From assembly GCA_963764805.1 (NCBI GenBank), contig CAVXUB010000001.1:974239-1038238 (forward strand): a DNA stretch of 64,000 nt. The letters are read 5' to 3'. The notes beneath the pieces were generated by a model that saw only the letters and a program-made list of their open reading frames with translations, did not search any database and had not been told where the DNA came from. Shown here piece by piece: positions 17,056 to 25,375 of the stretch. The position numbers were made by a program, and so were the translations under genes. Source of the DNA: CAVXUB01 sp963764805 (GTDB lineage Bacteria; Actinomycetota; Acidimicrobiia; Acidimicrobiales; Bog-793). How positions within the stretch are numbered: position 1 is the stretch's first letter; each line of letters begins with the position of its first letter.

Positions 17056-17468
17056 AGCATCCCCTCGATGGCGGCCCTCGCCCGCGAGCTCTTCTCGGCC
17101 GCCTTCGCCAGCTGCTGCGAGAGGCGGTCGATCCACTCGTCGACCCCGACCTCGTCGCTCTTCAGGCGCATCCCGCGCACCACGTGGCTGATCATCGCCA
17201 CGAACCTGCCATTTGCCTTCTCCAGCTCGAAACGCAGATCCTCGAGCGTCACGACCACCCTGCTCACCGCATCGGTCTCTCGGAATCGCTTGCGCTCGTG
17301 CTCGAGCTCCACCTGCTCGGGCAGAGCGCCGGCCAGCTTGCGGCCGAGCACGTTGAGGAACGAGCCGACGTCCGAGGCGTCGGCGCGGATCGACGCCGCC
17401 AGCATGTCGAAGCCGAGCCCGCTGTCGGGGTCGTCCGCTCCTTGCCCGAATGGCGTCAGGTCGCTCAT
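17052..17468 (-). CDS. Small charged helical protein, function unknown
   Basis: 138 aa from ATG 17468. Rich in Glu, Arg and Leu with long predicted helices (EQVELEHERKRFRETDAVSRVV, DRLSQQLAKAAEKSSRARAAI), so probably coiled-coil or helical bundle; no signal peptide or membrane segment. The start is chosen at MSDLTPFGQG because the upstream extension is proline-rich and overlaps the PHP gene end. Family not recognised. Downstream of the PHP gene on the same strand, 31 nt apart. Confidence 0.6.
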   Translation of the reverse strand: MSDLTPFGQGADDPDSGLGFDMLAASIRADASDVGSFLNVLGRKLAGALPEQVELEHERKRFRETDAVSRVVVTLEDLRFELEKANGRFVAMISHVVRGMRLKSDEVGVDEWIDRLSQQLAKAAEKSSRARAAIEGML

Positions 17469-17499
17469 GCCAGGACGATCGTAGGCCCGGGCCGGCGGC

Positions 17500-18366
17500 T
17501 CAGCCGCAGGATGTCCGGGCGTCGGGGACGGAGGGCCGGCGCCCTTCGAGGGCAACGAGCAGCGAGTCGTCGACGTCGAGGTCGCCCGTGCCGGTCCCGA
17601 TCTCCAGGTCGGGCTTGTAGGTCCCGTGGTAGTCGGACCCTCCGGTGATCTCCAGCCCGTGCCGCCGGGCGATCGATCCCAGTCCGGCCCTGGTCTCGGA
17701 GTCGTAGCGGCCGTAGATGCACTCGATCCCGCCGAGCCCCGCCTCGGCCAGCTCGCCGACAGCTGCCTCGAGGGCAGCCGGCTCGACGCCGAGCGAGAGC
17801 GGATGGGCGAGCACCGTGACGGCGCCCGTGGCGGCCGCCTTGGCGATGATCTCGGCGGCGTTGACCCTCGTCTTGTCGATATAGGCCGGCGTTCCCTTGG
17901 CGAGCAGGCTGTCGAACGCTTCCTGGATCGATCCGACCACCCCGTGCCGCACGAGGACGGCGGCGAAATGGGGCCTCCCGATCCCCTTGCCTCCGGCCTC
18001 CTTCGAGACCTCCTCGTAGGTGATCGGTATGCCGAGCGAGGCGAGCTTGCTCACCATCCGCTCGTTGCGCGTCTCCCGGTCCTGAGCCAGCCTGACCAGC
18101 TCGTCCTGCAGCGGCCCCGAGCCCGGCTCGACGAAGTAGCAGAGCATGTGCAAAGTCCCGGGTGACCAGCTGCAAGACACCTCGCAGCCGGGGATCAGGC
18201 GCAGCCCGAGCTCGGCGGCACGCGCCCTGCCACGCTCGATGCCGCCCAACCCGTCGTGGTCTGTGAGCGCCACGGCCGTCAGCCCCGCAGAGGCTGCGCT
18301 CTCGCATATTTCCTCCGGGGTGTCGGAGCCGTCCGAGAACACAGAGTGCGTGTGGAGGTCGAGCAC
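17500..18366 (-). CDS. PHP-domain phosphoesterase (RNase AM / YciV-like)
   Basis: 288 aa, single PHP domain. Metal-binding motifs: DLHTHSVFSDGS at the N-terminus, ALTDHDGLGG, IPGCEVSC, the YIDKTRV segment, LAHPLSL, and GGSDYHG. Members (YciV/TrpH) remove phosphate from 3',5'-nucleoside bisphosphates or trim RNA 5' ends. GTG 18366 puts the first metal motif at residue 3, normal for the family, and follows a TAACCT box by 7 nt; the frame is open to a GTG at 18390. Divergent from purF. Confidence 0.85.
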   Translation of the reverse strand: MLDLHTHSVFSDGSDTPEEICESAASAGLTAVALTDHDGLGGIERGRARAAELGLRLIPGCEVSCSWSPGTLHMLCYFVEPGSGPLQDELVRLAQDRETRNERMVSKLASLGIPITYEEVSKEAGGKGIGRPHFAAVLVRHGVVGSIQEAFDSLLAKGTPAYIDKTRVNAAEIIAKAAATGAVTVLAHPLSLGVEPAALEAAVGELAEAGLGGIECIYGRYDSETRAGLGSIARRHGLEITGGSDYHGTYKPDLEIGTGTGDLDVDDSLLVALEGRRPSVPDARTSCG

Positions 18367-18373
18367 GGCGGAC

Positions 18374-18379
18374 AGGTTA
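18374..18379 (-). promoter_or_regulatory. -10 box of leaderless PHP gene
   Basis: TAACCT on the minus strand, 7 nt before GTG 18366. This box decides the start against the upstream GTG 18390. Confidence 0.5.
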
Positions 18380-18433
18380 ACGGCGACCACGGCACCCGGA
18401 CGGGCAACTGCACGAGACGTCCGGCCCCGATGG

Positions 18434-18439
18434 CAGAAT
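18434..18439 (+). promoter_or_regulatory. -10 box of leaderless purF
   Basis: CAGAAT with 6 nt to GTG 18446. Confidence 0.45.
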
Positions 18440-18445
18440 GGGGCC

Positions 18446-19966
18446 GTGAAGGAGGCATGCGGGGTCTTCGGCGTTTACACGCCCGCAGCCCCGGTCGCCC
18501 GTCTCGTCTTCGACGGCCTGTTCGCCTTGCAGCACCGCGGTCAGGAATCGGCCGGTATGGCGGTCAGCGACGGGCAGACGATCACCGTGGTGAAGGACAT
18601 GGGGCTCGTCGCCTCGGTCTTCGACGAGCGCACGCTTAGCGGTCTCGACGGCTACCTGGCGATCGGCCACACCCGCTACTCCACGACTGGCGCCAGCACG
18701 TGGGAGAACGCGCAGCCGGTCTACCGCTCTGCAGGCACAGCAGGTTTCGCGCTGGGCCACAACGGCAACCTCACGAACACGGCCCGCCTCTCCGGCTATC
18801 TCGGGCTGCTGCCCGGCCTGCTGACCTCCGACAGCGACATCGTGGCGGAGATGATCTCGAGGGCCTTCCCAGACGAGCCCTCGGACGAGACGGACGTAGA
18901 TGGGAGGGCGGCTGTTCAGCCGGCCGGCGACGACCAGCAGTTGGAGGACGCGCTGCTGGAGGTTCTGCCCCGTCTGGAGGGAGCGTTCTCGTTCGCCCTG
19001 ATCGACGCGGAGCACCTGATCGCAGTTCGCGACCCGAACGGGTTCCGCCCGCTCTGCCTCGGCCGCCTCGATTGTCCCGAGGGGCCCGACGGCCCTGGCG
19101 GTACGGGCTGGGTCATCGCCTCGGAGTCGCCTGCGCTGGACGTCGTCGGCGCCACCTTCGTCCGCGAGATCGAGCCCGGGGAGATGGTTGTCATCGACAG
19201 CTCCGGCCCTCACTCGCTGCGGCCGTTCCAGCCGGAGCGGATCGATCCACGCCTGTGCGTGTTCGAGTTCGTGTACTTCGCCCGCCCGGACACCAGGTTG
19301 TACGGCCGGGAGGTGCACGCGGCGCGGCGCCGGATGGGCGAGCTGCTCGCCGGGCAGGCGCCCGTCGCCGCAGACCTGGTTATGGGCGTCCCAGATTCGG
19401 GCGTCCCCGCCGCCGAGGGCTACGCGCTGGCGAGCGGCATCCCGTACGGCCAGGGACTTGTCAAGAACCGGTACATCGGTCGCACTTTCATCGCGCCGAC
19501 TCAAGAGGCGCGAGACGTCGGCGTGCGCCGCAAGTTCAACCCCCTGCGGGACAACGTCGAGGGGAAGCGCCTCGTCGTGATCGACGACTCGATCGTCCGC
19601 GGCACGACCACCCGCCAGCTCGTGAAGATGTTGCGCGAGGTGGGGGCGCGTGAGGTGCACTTGCGGATCTCCTCGCCGCCGTTTCGATGGCCCTGCTTCT
19701 ACGGGATCGACACCCCGGACAGGGATGGACTGCTTGCCGCCCGAGCTTCGGTCGAGCAGATCGCCATCCACGTCGGCGCCGACTCGATCGCCTACCTGAG
19801 CCTGGAGAACCTCTTCGAAGCGGTCGGCCGGCGGGATCCGGCGACCAGCGGGTTCTGCGACGCGTGCCTCACCGGCCGCTATCCGACTGTCGTCCCGGTG
19901 AAGTTCGTGGAGGCGCCGGGCGAGCCGCAGCTTTCTGGACTGCCGCCTGCGCTGATCGTGCGCTGA
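18446..19966 (+). CDS. purF: Amidophosphoribosyltransferase
   Basis: 506 aa; first step of purine synthesis, PRPP + glutamine to 5-phosphoribosylamine. The glutaminase domain starts VKEACGVFG: the nucleophile Cys5 follows a 4-residue propeptide that must be removed. Further motifs: LQHRGQESAG, GHTRYSTTG, GHNGNLTN. PRTase domain has the PRPP loop VVIDDSIVRGTTT. Cys in RLCVFEFVYFARPD, PPFRWPCFYGID and GFCDACLTGRYP match the four ligands of the Bacillus-type 4Fe-4S enzyme, so this should be an iron-sulfur PurF. An acidic insert of about 25 residues (around 155-180, SDETDVDGRAAVQ...) is extra. Usual partner purM is not in the window. Confidence 0.96.
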   Translation: MKEACGVFGVYTPAAPVARLVFDGLFALQHRGQESAGMAVSDGQTITVVKDMGLVASVFDERTLSGLDGYLAIGHTRYSTTGASTWENAQPVYRSAGTAGFALGHNGNLTNTARLSGYLGLLPGLLTSDSDIVAEMISRAFPDEPSDETDVDGRAAVQPAGDDQQLEDALLEVLPRLEGAFSFALIDAEHLIAVRDPNGFRPLCLGRLDCPEGPDGPGGTGWVIASESPALDVVGATFVREIEPGEMVVIDSSGPHSLRPFQPERIDPRLCVFEFVYFARPDTRLYGREVHAARRRMGELLAGQAPVAADLVMGVPDSGVPAAEGYALASGIPYGQGLVKNRYIGRTFIAPTQEARDVGVRRKFNPLRDNVEGKRLVVIDDSIVRGTTTRQLVKMLREVGAREVHLRISSPPFRWPCFYGIDTPDRDGLLAARASVEQIAIHVGADSIAYLSLENLFEAVGRRDPATSGFCDACLTGRYPTVVPVKFVEAPGEPQLSGLPPALIVR

Positions 19967-20154
19967 TCCGAGAATCCGCCCTACCGGATCCGCCAGAACA
20001 CGGGTACGCTTGAGGCCGTAGACGGCTACCGGTCCCGGCGCAAGTGCGTCGGGTACGGGGGGTTTGGGGTCGCCCCGGGGCCGGTAGTGTTTAGCGCCGT
20101 GCAAACGGGCGGCCGACGAGTCGCCCCAGCCGCTCTCGTGAATCCCGAGGTTCC

Positions 20155-21279
20155 ATGCCAGGCAAACGACTCGCCGCCAAGTCCTCGCACCCATCGCCGG
20201 CCCGTTCGGGCGCACGCAGGCGCACGGTGCCTTTCTTCATCGCAGCGGGGTCGGTTGTCGTCGCTGCCTCGGTCGGCGCCACTGCCGCCGCTCTGAGCGG
20301 TTCCCCGTCCAACGCAGGCGCCACTCGCTCGGCGCCCGGTGGCATCGTCGCCCGCCACACGCCATCAGCGGCGCACACGATCCCGGTGCGAGTGCCGTCG
20401 TCCGGCGCCTACCTGGGGATCGACCCGAACGCCAATCCTCCCCAGACGACCCAGCAGCAGTACCAAGAAGTTGCGGCCGACATCCACCGGCCGTTCGGGA
20501 TCATCTCGTTCTACATCAACTGGACCGATCCTCCCCCTATCAGTGGTATGGCGACGGTCACGGCTACGGGCTCGATCCCGATGCTGAACATGCATTGCGG
20601 TGTGGACGACGCCCAGATCATCGCCGGCACCTGGGACGCCCAGTTACGTCAGGACGCCGAGGCCCTGAAGGCTCTCGGGACACCGGTCTTCTTCCGTTGG
20701 TTCTGGGAGATGAACCTGACCAACTCTGGCAACCATCCGACATGCCTCGGCGCCTCAGGCAACCCCGCCCTCCAGCAGCAGAACTACATAGCCGCGTACA
20801 TCCATATATGGAACATCTTCCACAACGTCGGCGCCGACAACGTCTCGTTCGTCTGGGCTCCGAGCGACGCCGTCTCCGCCCCCACCAACTGGACGGCCTA
20901 CTACCCCGGCAGCAAGTGCAGCCAGTGCGTGGACTGGATCGGAGCCGATCTCTACGCCCGCGCCGGCACGCCGCCTTTCGCCACGGCCTTCAACGAGCAC
21001 GGGTTCTATACAACCTTCTCCACGTACGGCAAGCCGATGATCCTGAGCGAGACGGGCGCCTGCGCGACGGTGATCAAGGGCTCGACGTGCCCGGCCGACC
21101 AGGCCCCGTGGCTCAGCCAGATCGAGACCAGTATCCCGACCACGTTCCCCGACCTGCACGCCATCGTCTATGTCGACGCCACTGATTCGCTGGGCGACTA
21201 CGACCTCGAGCCGGGCACCTCCGGCATGGCGCAGTTCGAGCAGCTCGGCCGGAACCCCTACTTCTCGCAGCTCGGTTGA
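20155..21279 (+). CDS. Secreted GH26-like glycoside hydrolase
   Basis: 374 aa. Basic N-terminus and hydrophobic segment (about 26-48: FFIAAGSVVVAASVGATAAAL) form a signal peptide or anchor. The mature part is a TIM-barrel like GH26 mannanases: RPFGIISFYINW, FFRWFWEMN (acid/base Glu), VSFVWAPSD, DWIGADLYA and MILSETGA (nucleophile Glu). Four cysteines (HCGVDD, TCLG, KCSQC) may form disulfides. Polysaccharide target unknown. ATG 20155 is used; a TAGTGT box about 55 nt upstream would give a short leader. Its stop lies 5 nt before the next ATG, so it is probably co-transcribed with the NHL-repeat gene. Confidence 0.75.
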   Translation: MPGKRLAAKSSHPSPARSGARRRTVPFFIAAGSVVVAASVGATAAALSGSPSNAGATRSAPGGIVARHTPSAAHTIPVRVPSSGAYLGIDPNANPPQTTQQQYQEVAADIHRPFGIISFYINWTDPPPISGMATVTATGSIPMLNMHCGVDDAQIIAGTWDAQLRQDAEALKALGTPVFFRWFWEMNLTNSGNHPTCLGASGNPALQQQNYIAAYIHIWNIFHNVGADNVSFVWAPSDAVSAPTNWTAYYPGSKCSQCVDWIGADLYARAGTPPFATAFNEHGFYTTFSTYGKPMILSETGACATVIKGSTCPADQAPWLSQIETSIPTTFPDLHAIVYVDATDSLGDYDLEPGTSGMAQFEQLGRNPYFSQLG

Positions 21280-21284
21280 GAGGG

Positions 21285-24200
21285 ATGACGATGCGCACCT
21301 ACCTCCGCAACTCACCGAGAGGCGCCACTGGTCGCCTCGCCGCTTCGCTGCTCGTGGCGGGCGGCATCGGCGCCACAGCGGCCGCCGGTGCCGGTGCATC
21401 GGGCGCCACAGGCTCGCCGGCTACCGCCGCCTCTGCCACTCCTGCCGCGGCGGTCCGCTACGGATCGGACGTGTCCCAGGTCGGCCGGCTCTCCACGCTC
21501 GCCGGCTCGCCCGGTAGCGGTCGCGGCGTCTATCTCTCCCAGCAGCCGGTCGCGCTCGGCCGTTCCGGCAGTGACGTCCTGGTCGTCGACGCGGGATCGG
21601 CAACCGTTCGCGACCTCGCTTCGAACGGTACCGAGACCGTCGTCGTCGGCACGACCGTCCCCTCCTACAACGGTGACGGCAGGCCGGCACTGACCGCTTC
21701 GCTCGACGACCCAGCCGGCGTCGCCAAGGGACCGGCGGGAGTGTTCGTATCGGACACGTTCAGCTACCGGATCCGCTACATCCCGAGCTCGAACTGCTCC
21801 TCCGCCTGCCCGTACGGCCTTGGCTCGGTCCTCGCCGGCTACGTCTACACGGTCGCCGGCGACGGCAGTCAAGGACTGACTGGGAACAGCGGCCAGGCGA
21901 CGAAGGCGGGCCTCGGCGGCGCCACGGCGATCACGGTTGACCCCCGCGGCGACTTGATAATCGCCGACCTATACACCCCTCAGGTACGCCTGGTTGCGAT
22001 GAACAGCTGCAGCACGGGCTGCCCCTACGGGCTCGGCTCGATGACGGCGGGCGACATCTACGCCATCGCCGGCAACGGAGTGCAACACGGCTACGGCGGC
22101 AACGGTGGTCCCGGCACCGCCGCCCAGCTCAACGCCCCGGACGGGCTCGCCGTCGACTCCAGCGGGGACCTGCTGATCGCCGACGGCAACAGCAACGAGG
22201 TGCGGTTGCTCGCCAACACGAACTGCTCCGCGGGATGCCCGTACGGGCTCGCCTCGACCACCGCCGGCTACATCTACCTCGTCGCCGGATCATCCGCTGG
22301 AGCATCCGGTTACTCCGGCGACGGAGGCTCCGCAACCGCAGCCACCCTCGACACGCCGGCCGGGCTCACGATCGGCGCGGGCGGCGATCTGCTGATCGCT
22401 GACAGCCTCAACGATGTCATCCGCCTCGTCGCCGGCTCTGATTGCTCGAGCGGCTGCCCCTACGGGCTCTCCTCGACCACCACCGGCGACATCTACACCG
22501 TCGCCGGTTCGGGCCCCGGATCGGGAGGCGGATACGGCGGTGACGGAGGTCCTGCCACCGCCGCCGAGATGCAGCAGCCGACCGATGCGGTCGTCGACGG
22601 CAACGGCAACCTGCTGATCGCCGACTCCGGCAACGACAGGGTCCGCATGGTGGCCGCCAGCAGCTGTGGAAGCGGCTGCGCCTACGGCCTCGGGTCGACC
22701 ACTGCCGGCGACATCTACACGGTCGCCGGCACGGGCAGTCCCAGCTACTCCGGCAACGGCGAGCTGTCGCTGCAGGCAGAGCTCAACGATCCGGCGGGTG
22801 CAGCCGTCGACTCGAACGGCAACCTCGCGATAGCCAACGCCTCCAACGGGCGCATCGGCTTCGTGCCGAGCAGGGGCTGCTCATCCGGCTGCCCCTTCGG
22901 GATCTCGTCGATGCAGACCGACGGCTACTACAACATCGCCGGGAACGGCAGCCTCGGCTACGGAGGTGACGGCGGTCCAGCCCTGTCGGCTGAGCTCGAC
23001 CAGCCTCACGGCGTGGCGGTGCTCGCCGACGGCGACATAGTCGTGGCCGACACCCACAACAACCGCATCAGGTTGGTTGCGGCCGTCAACTGCTCCTCGG
23101 CATGCCCCTACGGGCTGTCCTCGACGCACGCGGGCTACATCTACACGATCGCCGGCATCGGCAGCCCCGGCAACACCGGCAACGGCGGGCCTGCGCGCAG
23201 CGCCAAGCTGCAGCTCCCCTACGACGTCAGCCTCGGTCCGGAGGGCAGCCTGATCGTCGCCGACTCGGGCAACAACTCGCTCCGCATCATCGACGGGGTC
23301 GGTTGCAGAGGGAACTGCCCGTACCACATCGCAAGCATGGAGCCGGGGAACATCTACGACGTTGGCGGCACCGGACAGTTCGGCTTCTCGGGTGACGGCG
23401 GGCCGGCCACATCAGCCACGTTCGCCATCCCACGCGGCATCACGGTAGCCACCAACGGCGACCTGATCGTCGCCGACAGCATGAACAACCGCATCCGCCT
23501 GATCTCCGACAACTCCTGCACCAGCAGCTGCGTCTACGGGTTGGCCTCGACGGCGCCCGGTGACGTGTACACGATCGCCGGCAACGGCGGCTACGGGTTC
23601 GCTGGAGACGGGGCAGCGGCGAAGTCGGCAGTGTTCGGCTTCCCGCAAGGTGTCGAGGTCGACTCGGCCGGCAACGTCTACGTCGCAGACGAGGGCAACC
23701 TCCGCGTCCGCATGGTCGAGAACGAGAGCTGCTCGTCCAGCTGCCCCTTCGGCCTCCGCTCGATGTCGCCGGGGATCGTCCAGACGCTCGTCGGCAACGG
23801 GAAGTTCGAGACCGCGCCAGACGTCCAGCCTGCCGCCACCGTTCCGCTTGCCGGGCCGTTGACGGTAGGTCCGACGCCGCTCGGCGGCGTGGTGATCGTC
23901 GAGACCGGGCATGGTGCGATCCGCATCCTCACCACGACTCCGCAGGACGGCTACTTCGTGGCCTCGTCGTCCGGCGCCGTCTACAACTACGGCGGCCCCT
24001 ACTACGGCTCGATGGCCGGGCACCAGATCCCGGCGCCGGTCGTCGGGATCGCTGACGACACGGTCACCGGCGGTTACTGGCTGGTGGGGTCCAATGGCTC
24101 CATCTATGCGTTCGGTGGTGCTCGGTTTTACGGCTCGATGGCCGGGCACACGCTGAACAAGCCGATAGTCGGGATGGCGGCGACAACGGACGGCCGCGGC

Positions 24201-24689
24201 TACTGGCTGGTGGCCTCCGACGGTGGCATCTTCAGCTTCGGTGACGCCCGCTTCTATGGGTCGACCGGGAACCTCCACCTGAACAAGCCGATCGTGGGGA
24301 TGACCGCCTACCCCGGCGGGGCTGGCTACTGGTTCGTGGCGTCCGACGGGGGGATCTTCACCTTCGGCGAGGCGAAGTTCCGCGGCTCGACCGGGAACAT
24401 CCATCTGAACAAGCCGATCGTCGGGATGGCGGCCGACACTGACGGCTACGGCTACTGGCTGGTGGCCTCCGACGGTGGCATGTTCACCTTCGGAGATGCG
24501 CACTTCTATGGATCCCTCGGCTCGGACCACCACCTGCCGGCGCCTATCACCGGCATGAGCGTCGACCGGCAGACGGGTGGCTACCGGATGGTGCTCGCCA
24601 ACGGGACCGTCTACCAATTCCATGCCAACAACTACGGGACGACGACTCCCTCGGTCAGGCCTGCCGTCGGGGTTGCGTCGGGCTTCTGA
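21285..24689 (+). CDS. Secreted NHL beta-propeller protein with GYWLVASDGG repeats
   Basis: 1134 aa. Signal peptide (about 12-45), a Thr/Ala-rich linker, then about ten NHL-type repeats of about 60 residues (LIADSGNDRVRMVA, GYSGDGGPATAA). Each carries an insert with a close cysteine pair, C-S-S-x-C followed by PYGLxS (for example NCSSACPYGLGS). The C-terminal 290 residues hold six repeats of about 48 residues of the type GYWLVASDGGIFSFGDARFYGS...LNKPIVGMA, widespread in secreted Acidimicrobiia proteins. A surface adhesin or carbohydrate-binding scaffold is likely but unproven. ATG 21285 chosen; ATG 21291 possible. It follows the GH26-like gene by 5 nt. Confidence 0.85.
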   Translation: MTMRTYLRNSPRGATGRLAASLLVAGGIGATAAAGAGASGATGSPATAASATPAAAVRYGSDVSQVGRLSTLAGSPGSGRGVYLSQQPVALGRSGSDVLVVDAGSATVRDLASNGTETVVVGTTVPSYNGDGRPALTASLDDPAGVAKGPAGVFVSDTFSYRIRYIPSSNCSSACPYGLGSVLAGYVYTVAGDGSQGLTGNSGQATKAGLGGATAITVDPRGDLIIADLYTPQVRLVAMNSCSTGCPYGLGSMTAGDIYAIAGNGVQHGYGGNGGPGTAAQLNAPDGLAVDSSGDLLIADGNSNEVRLLANTNCSAGCPYGLASTTAGYIYLVAGSSAGASGYSGDGGSATAATLDTPAGLTIGAGGDLLIADSLNDVIRLVAGSDCSSGCPYGLSSTTTGDIYTVAGSGPGSGGGYGGDGGPATAAEMQQPTDAVVDGNGNLLIADSGNDRVRMVAASSCGSGCAYGLGSTTAGDIYTVAGTGSPSYSGNGELSLQAELNDPAGAAVDSNGNLAIANASNGRIGFVPSRGCSSGCPFGISSMQTDGYYNIAGNGSLGYGGDGGPALSAELDQPHGVAVLADGDIVVADTHNNRIRLVAAVNCSSACPYGLSSTHAGYIYTIAGIGSPGNTGNGGPARSAKLQLPYDVSLGPEGSLIVADSGNNSLRIIDGVGCRGNCPYHIASMEPGNIYDVGGTGQFGFSGDGGPATSATFAIPRGITVATNGDLIVADSMNNRIRLISDNSCTSSCVYGLASTAPGDVYTIAGNGGYGFAGDGAAAKSAVFGFPQGVEVDSAGNVYVADEGNLRVRMVENESCSSSCPFGLRSMSPGIVQTLVGNGKFETAPDVQPAATVPLAGPLTVGPTPLGGVVIVETGHGAIRILTTTPQDGYFVASSSGAVYNYGGPYYGSMAGHQIPAPVVGIADDTVTGGYWLVGSNGSIYAFGGARFYGSMAGHTLNKPIVGMAATTDGRGYWLVASDGGIFSFGDARFYGSTGNLHLNKPIVGMTAYPGGAGYWFVASDGGIFTFGEAKFRGSTGNIHLNKPIVGMAADTDGYGYWLVASDGGMFTFGDAHFYGSLGSDHHLPAPITGMSVDRQTGGYRMVLANGTVYQFHANNYGTTTPSVRPAVGVASGF

Positions 24690-24716
24690 GGCGTCTGTTC
24701 CGATCGCCAGCGTCGC

Positions 24717-25304
24717 CTACGGCTGACCCGGGGCAACCCGGATCACCTCCCGGTCCGTGACCACGAGATCGACCCTGGCGTCAAGGGGCCCGGCGGGCAC
24801 CTCGCTCACGACCTGCGAGCTGAAGCCGATGCCCACCACCGTGATCCCGGGGCGGGCAGCGCGGAGGCGCCCCAGCAGGCGGTCGTAGTAGCCACCGCCG
24901 TAGCCGAGGCGCCGGCCGAGGCGGTCGAAGGCGAGGCCGGGTGCCACGACCACATCGACCGTCCCGGGGTCGACCTGCCGCCGCACAGCCGGCTCGGACG
25001 GCCCATACGCCGTGGCGACCAGCTCGTCCCCAGGCTCGTAGGAGGCGAGTTCGATCTCGCCGCCGGCCAGGTACGGGACGAGGACCTTCGTCCCCCGCTC
25101 GGCAAGTGATGCGAGCAAGGGCCCGGTCGACATCTCGGTTCCGAAGGAGAGGTAGGCGGCGACGACGCCCGCCCCGGCGACCTCTTGCAAGCCGAGCAAT
25201 CGGTCCCGCAAGGCCGCGGCACGAGATGGCCGAAGGGCCGCCGGAATGGCGGCCCTACGCTTCCGCATCTCGAGGCGGAGCATCCGCTTGGCGTCGGTGC
25301 TCAT
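24717..25304 (-). CDS. fthC: 5-formyltetrahydrofolate cyclo-ligase
   Basis: 195 aa, the usual length. Converts 5-formyl-THF to 5,10-methenyl-THF with ATP. Motifs: RLEMRKRRAAI at the N-terminus, the substrate loop YLSFGTEMSTGPLL, VVVAPGLAFDRLGRRLGYGGGYYDRLL (ATP-binding signature) and the C-terminal GIGFSSQVV and DLVVTDREV. ATG 25304 with GAGGCGGGG just upstream. Convergent with the NHL gene; the next gene upstream is the LamG protein on the same strand, separated by a GC hairpin, so fthC likely has its own promoter. Confidence 0.93.
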   Translation of the reverse strand: MSTDAKRMLRLEMRKRRAAIPAALRPSRAAALRDRLLGLQEVAGAGVVAAYLSFGTEMSTGPLLASLAERGTKVLVPYLAGGEIELASYEPGDELVATAYGPSEPAVRRQVDPGTVDVVVAPGLAFDRLGRRLGYGGGYYDRLLGRLRAARPGITVVGIGFSSQVVSEVPAGPLDARVDLVVTDREVIRVAPGQP

Positions 25305-25334
25305 CCCCGCCTCTCAGGTGCTAGGTGCCCTGCG

Positions 25335-25368
25335 GACACACCGGCCGGCCGGCGCCGACCGGTGTGTC
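25335..25368 (-). terminator. GC hairpin after the LamG gene
   Basis: Ten-base perfect stem (GACACACCGG at 25335-25344 with CCGGTGTGTC at 25359-25368) around a 14-nt GC loop, starting 8 nt beyond the stop of the LamG gene. No U tract, so terminator function is inferred. Confidence 0.5.
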
Positions 25369-25375
25369 GCGTGGC

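Noticed and set aside
20030..20110. G-rich stretch before the GH26-like gene as a riboswitch
   Set aside because: G runs at 20057-20082 could form a quadruplex, but I could not match any known riboswitch core; left as plain leader.
18377..20215. 612-codon minus-strand frame opposite purF
   Set aside because: Composition of a GC-rich shadow frame; purF on the other strand has all catalytic motifs.
23412..24623. 403-codon minus-strand frame opposite the NHL-repeat gene
   Set aside because: Mirrors the repeats of the coding strand; His/Val/Arg-rich and without start context.
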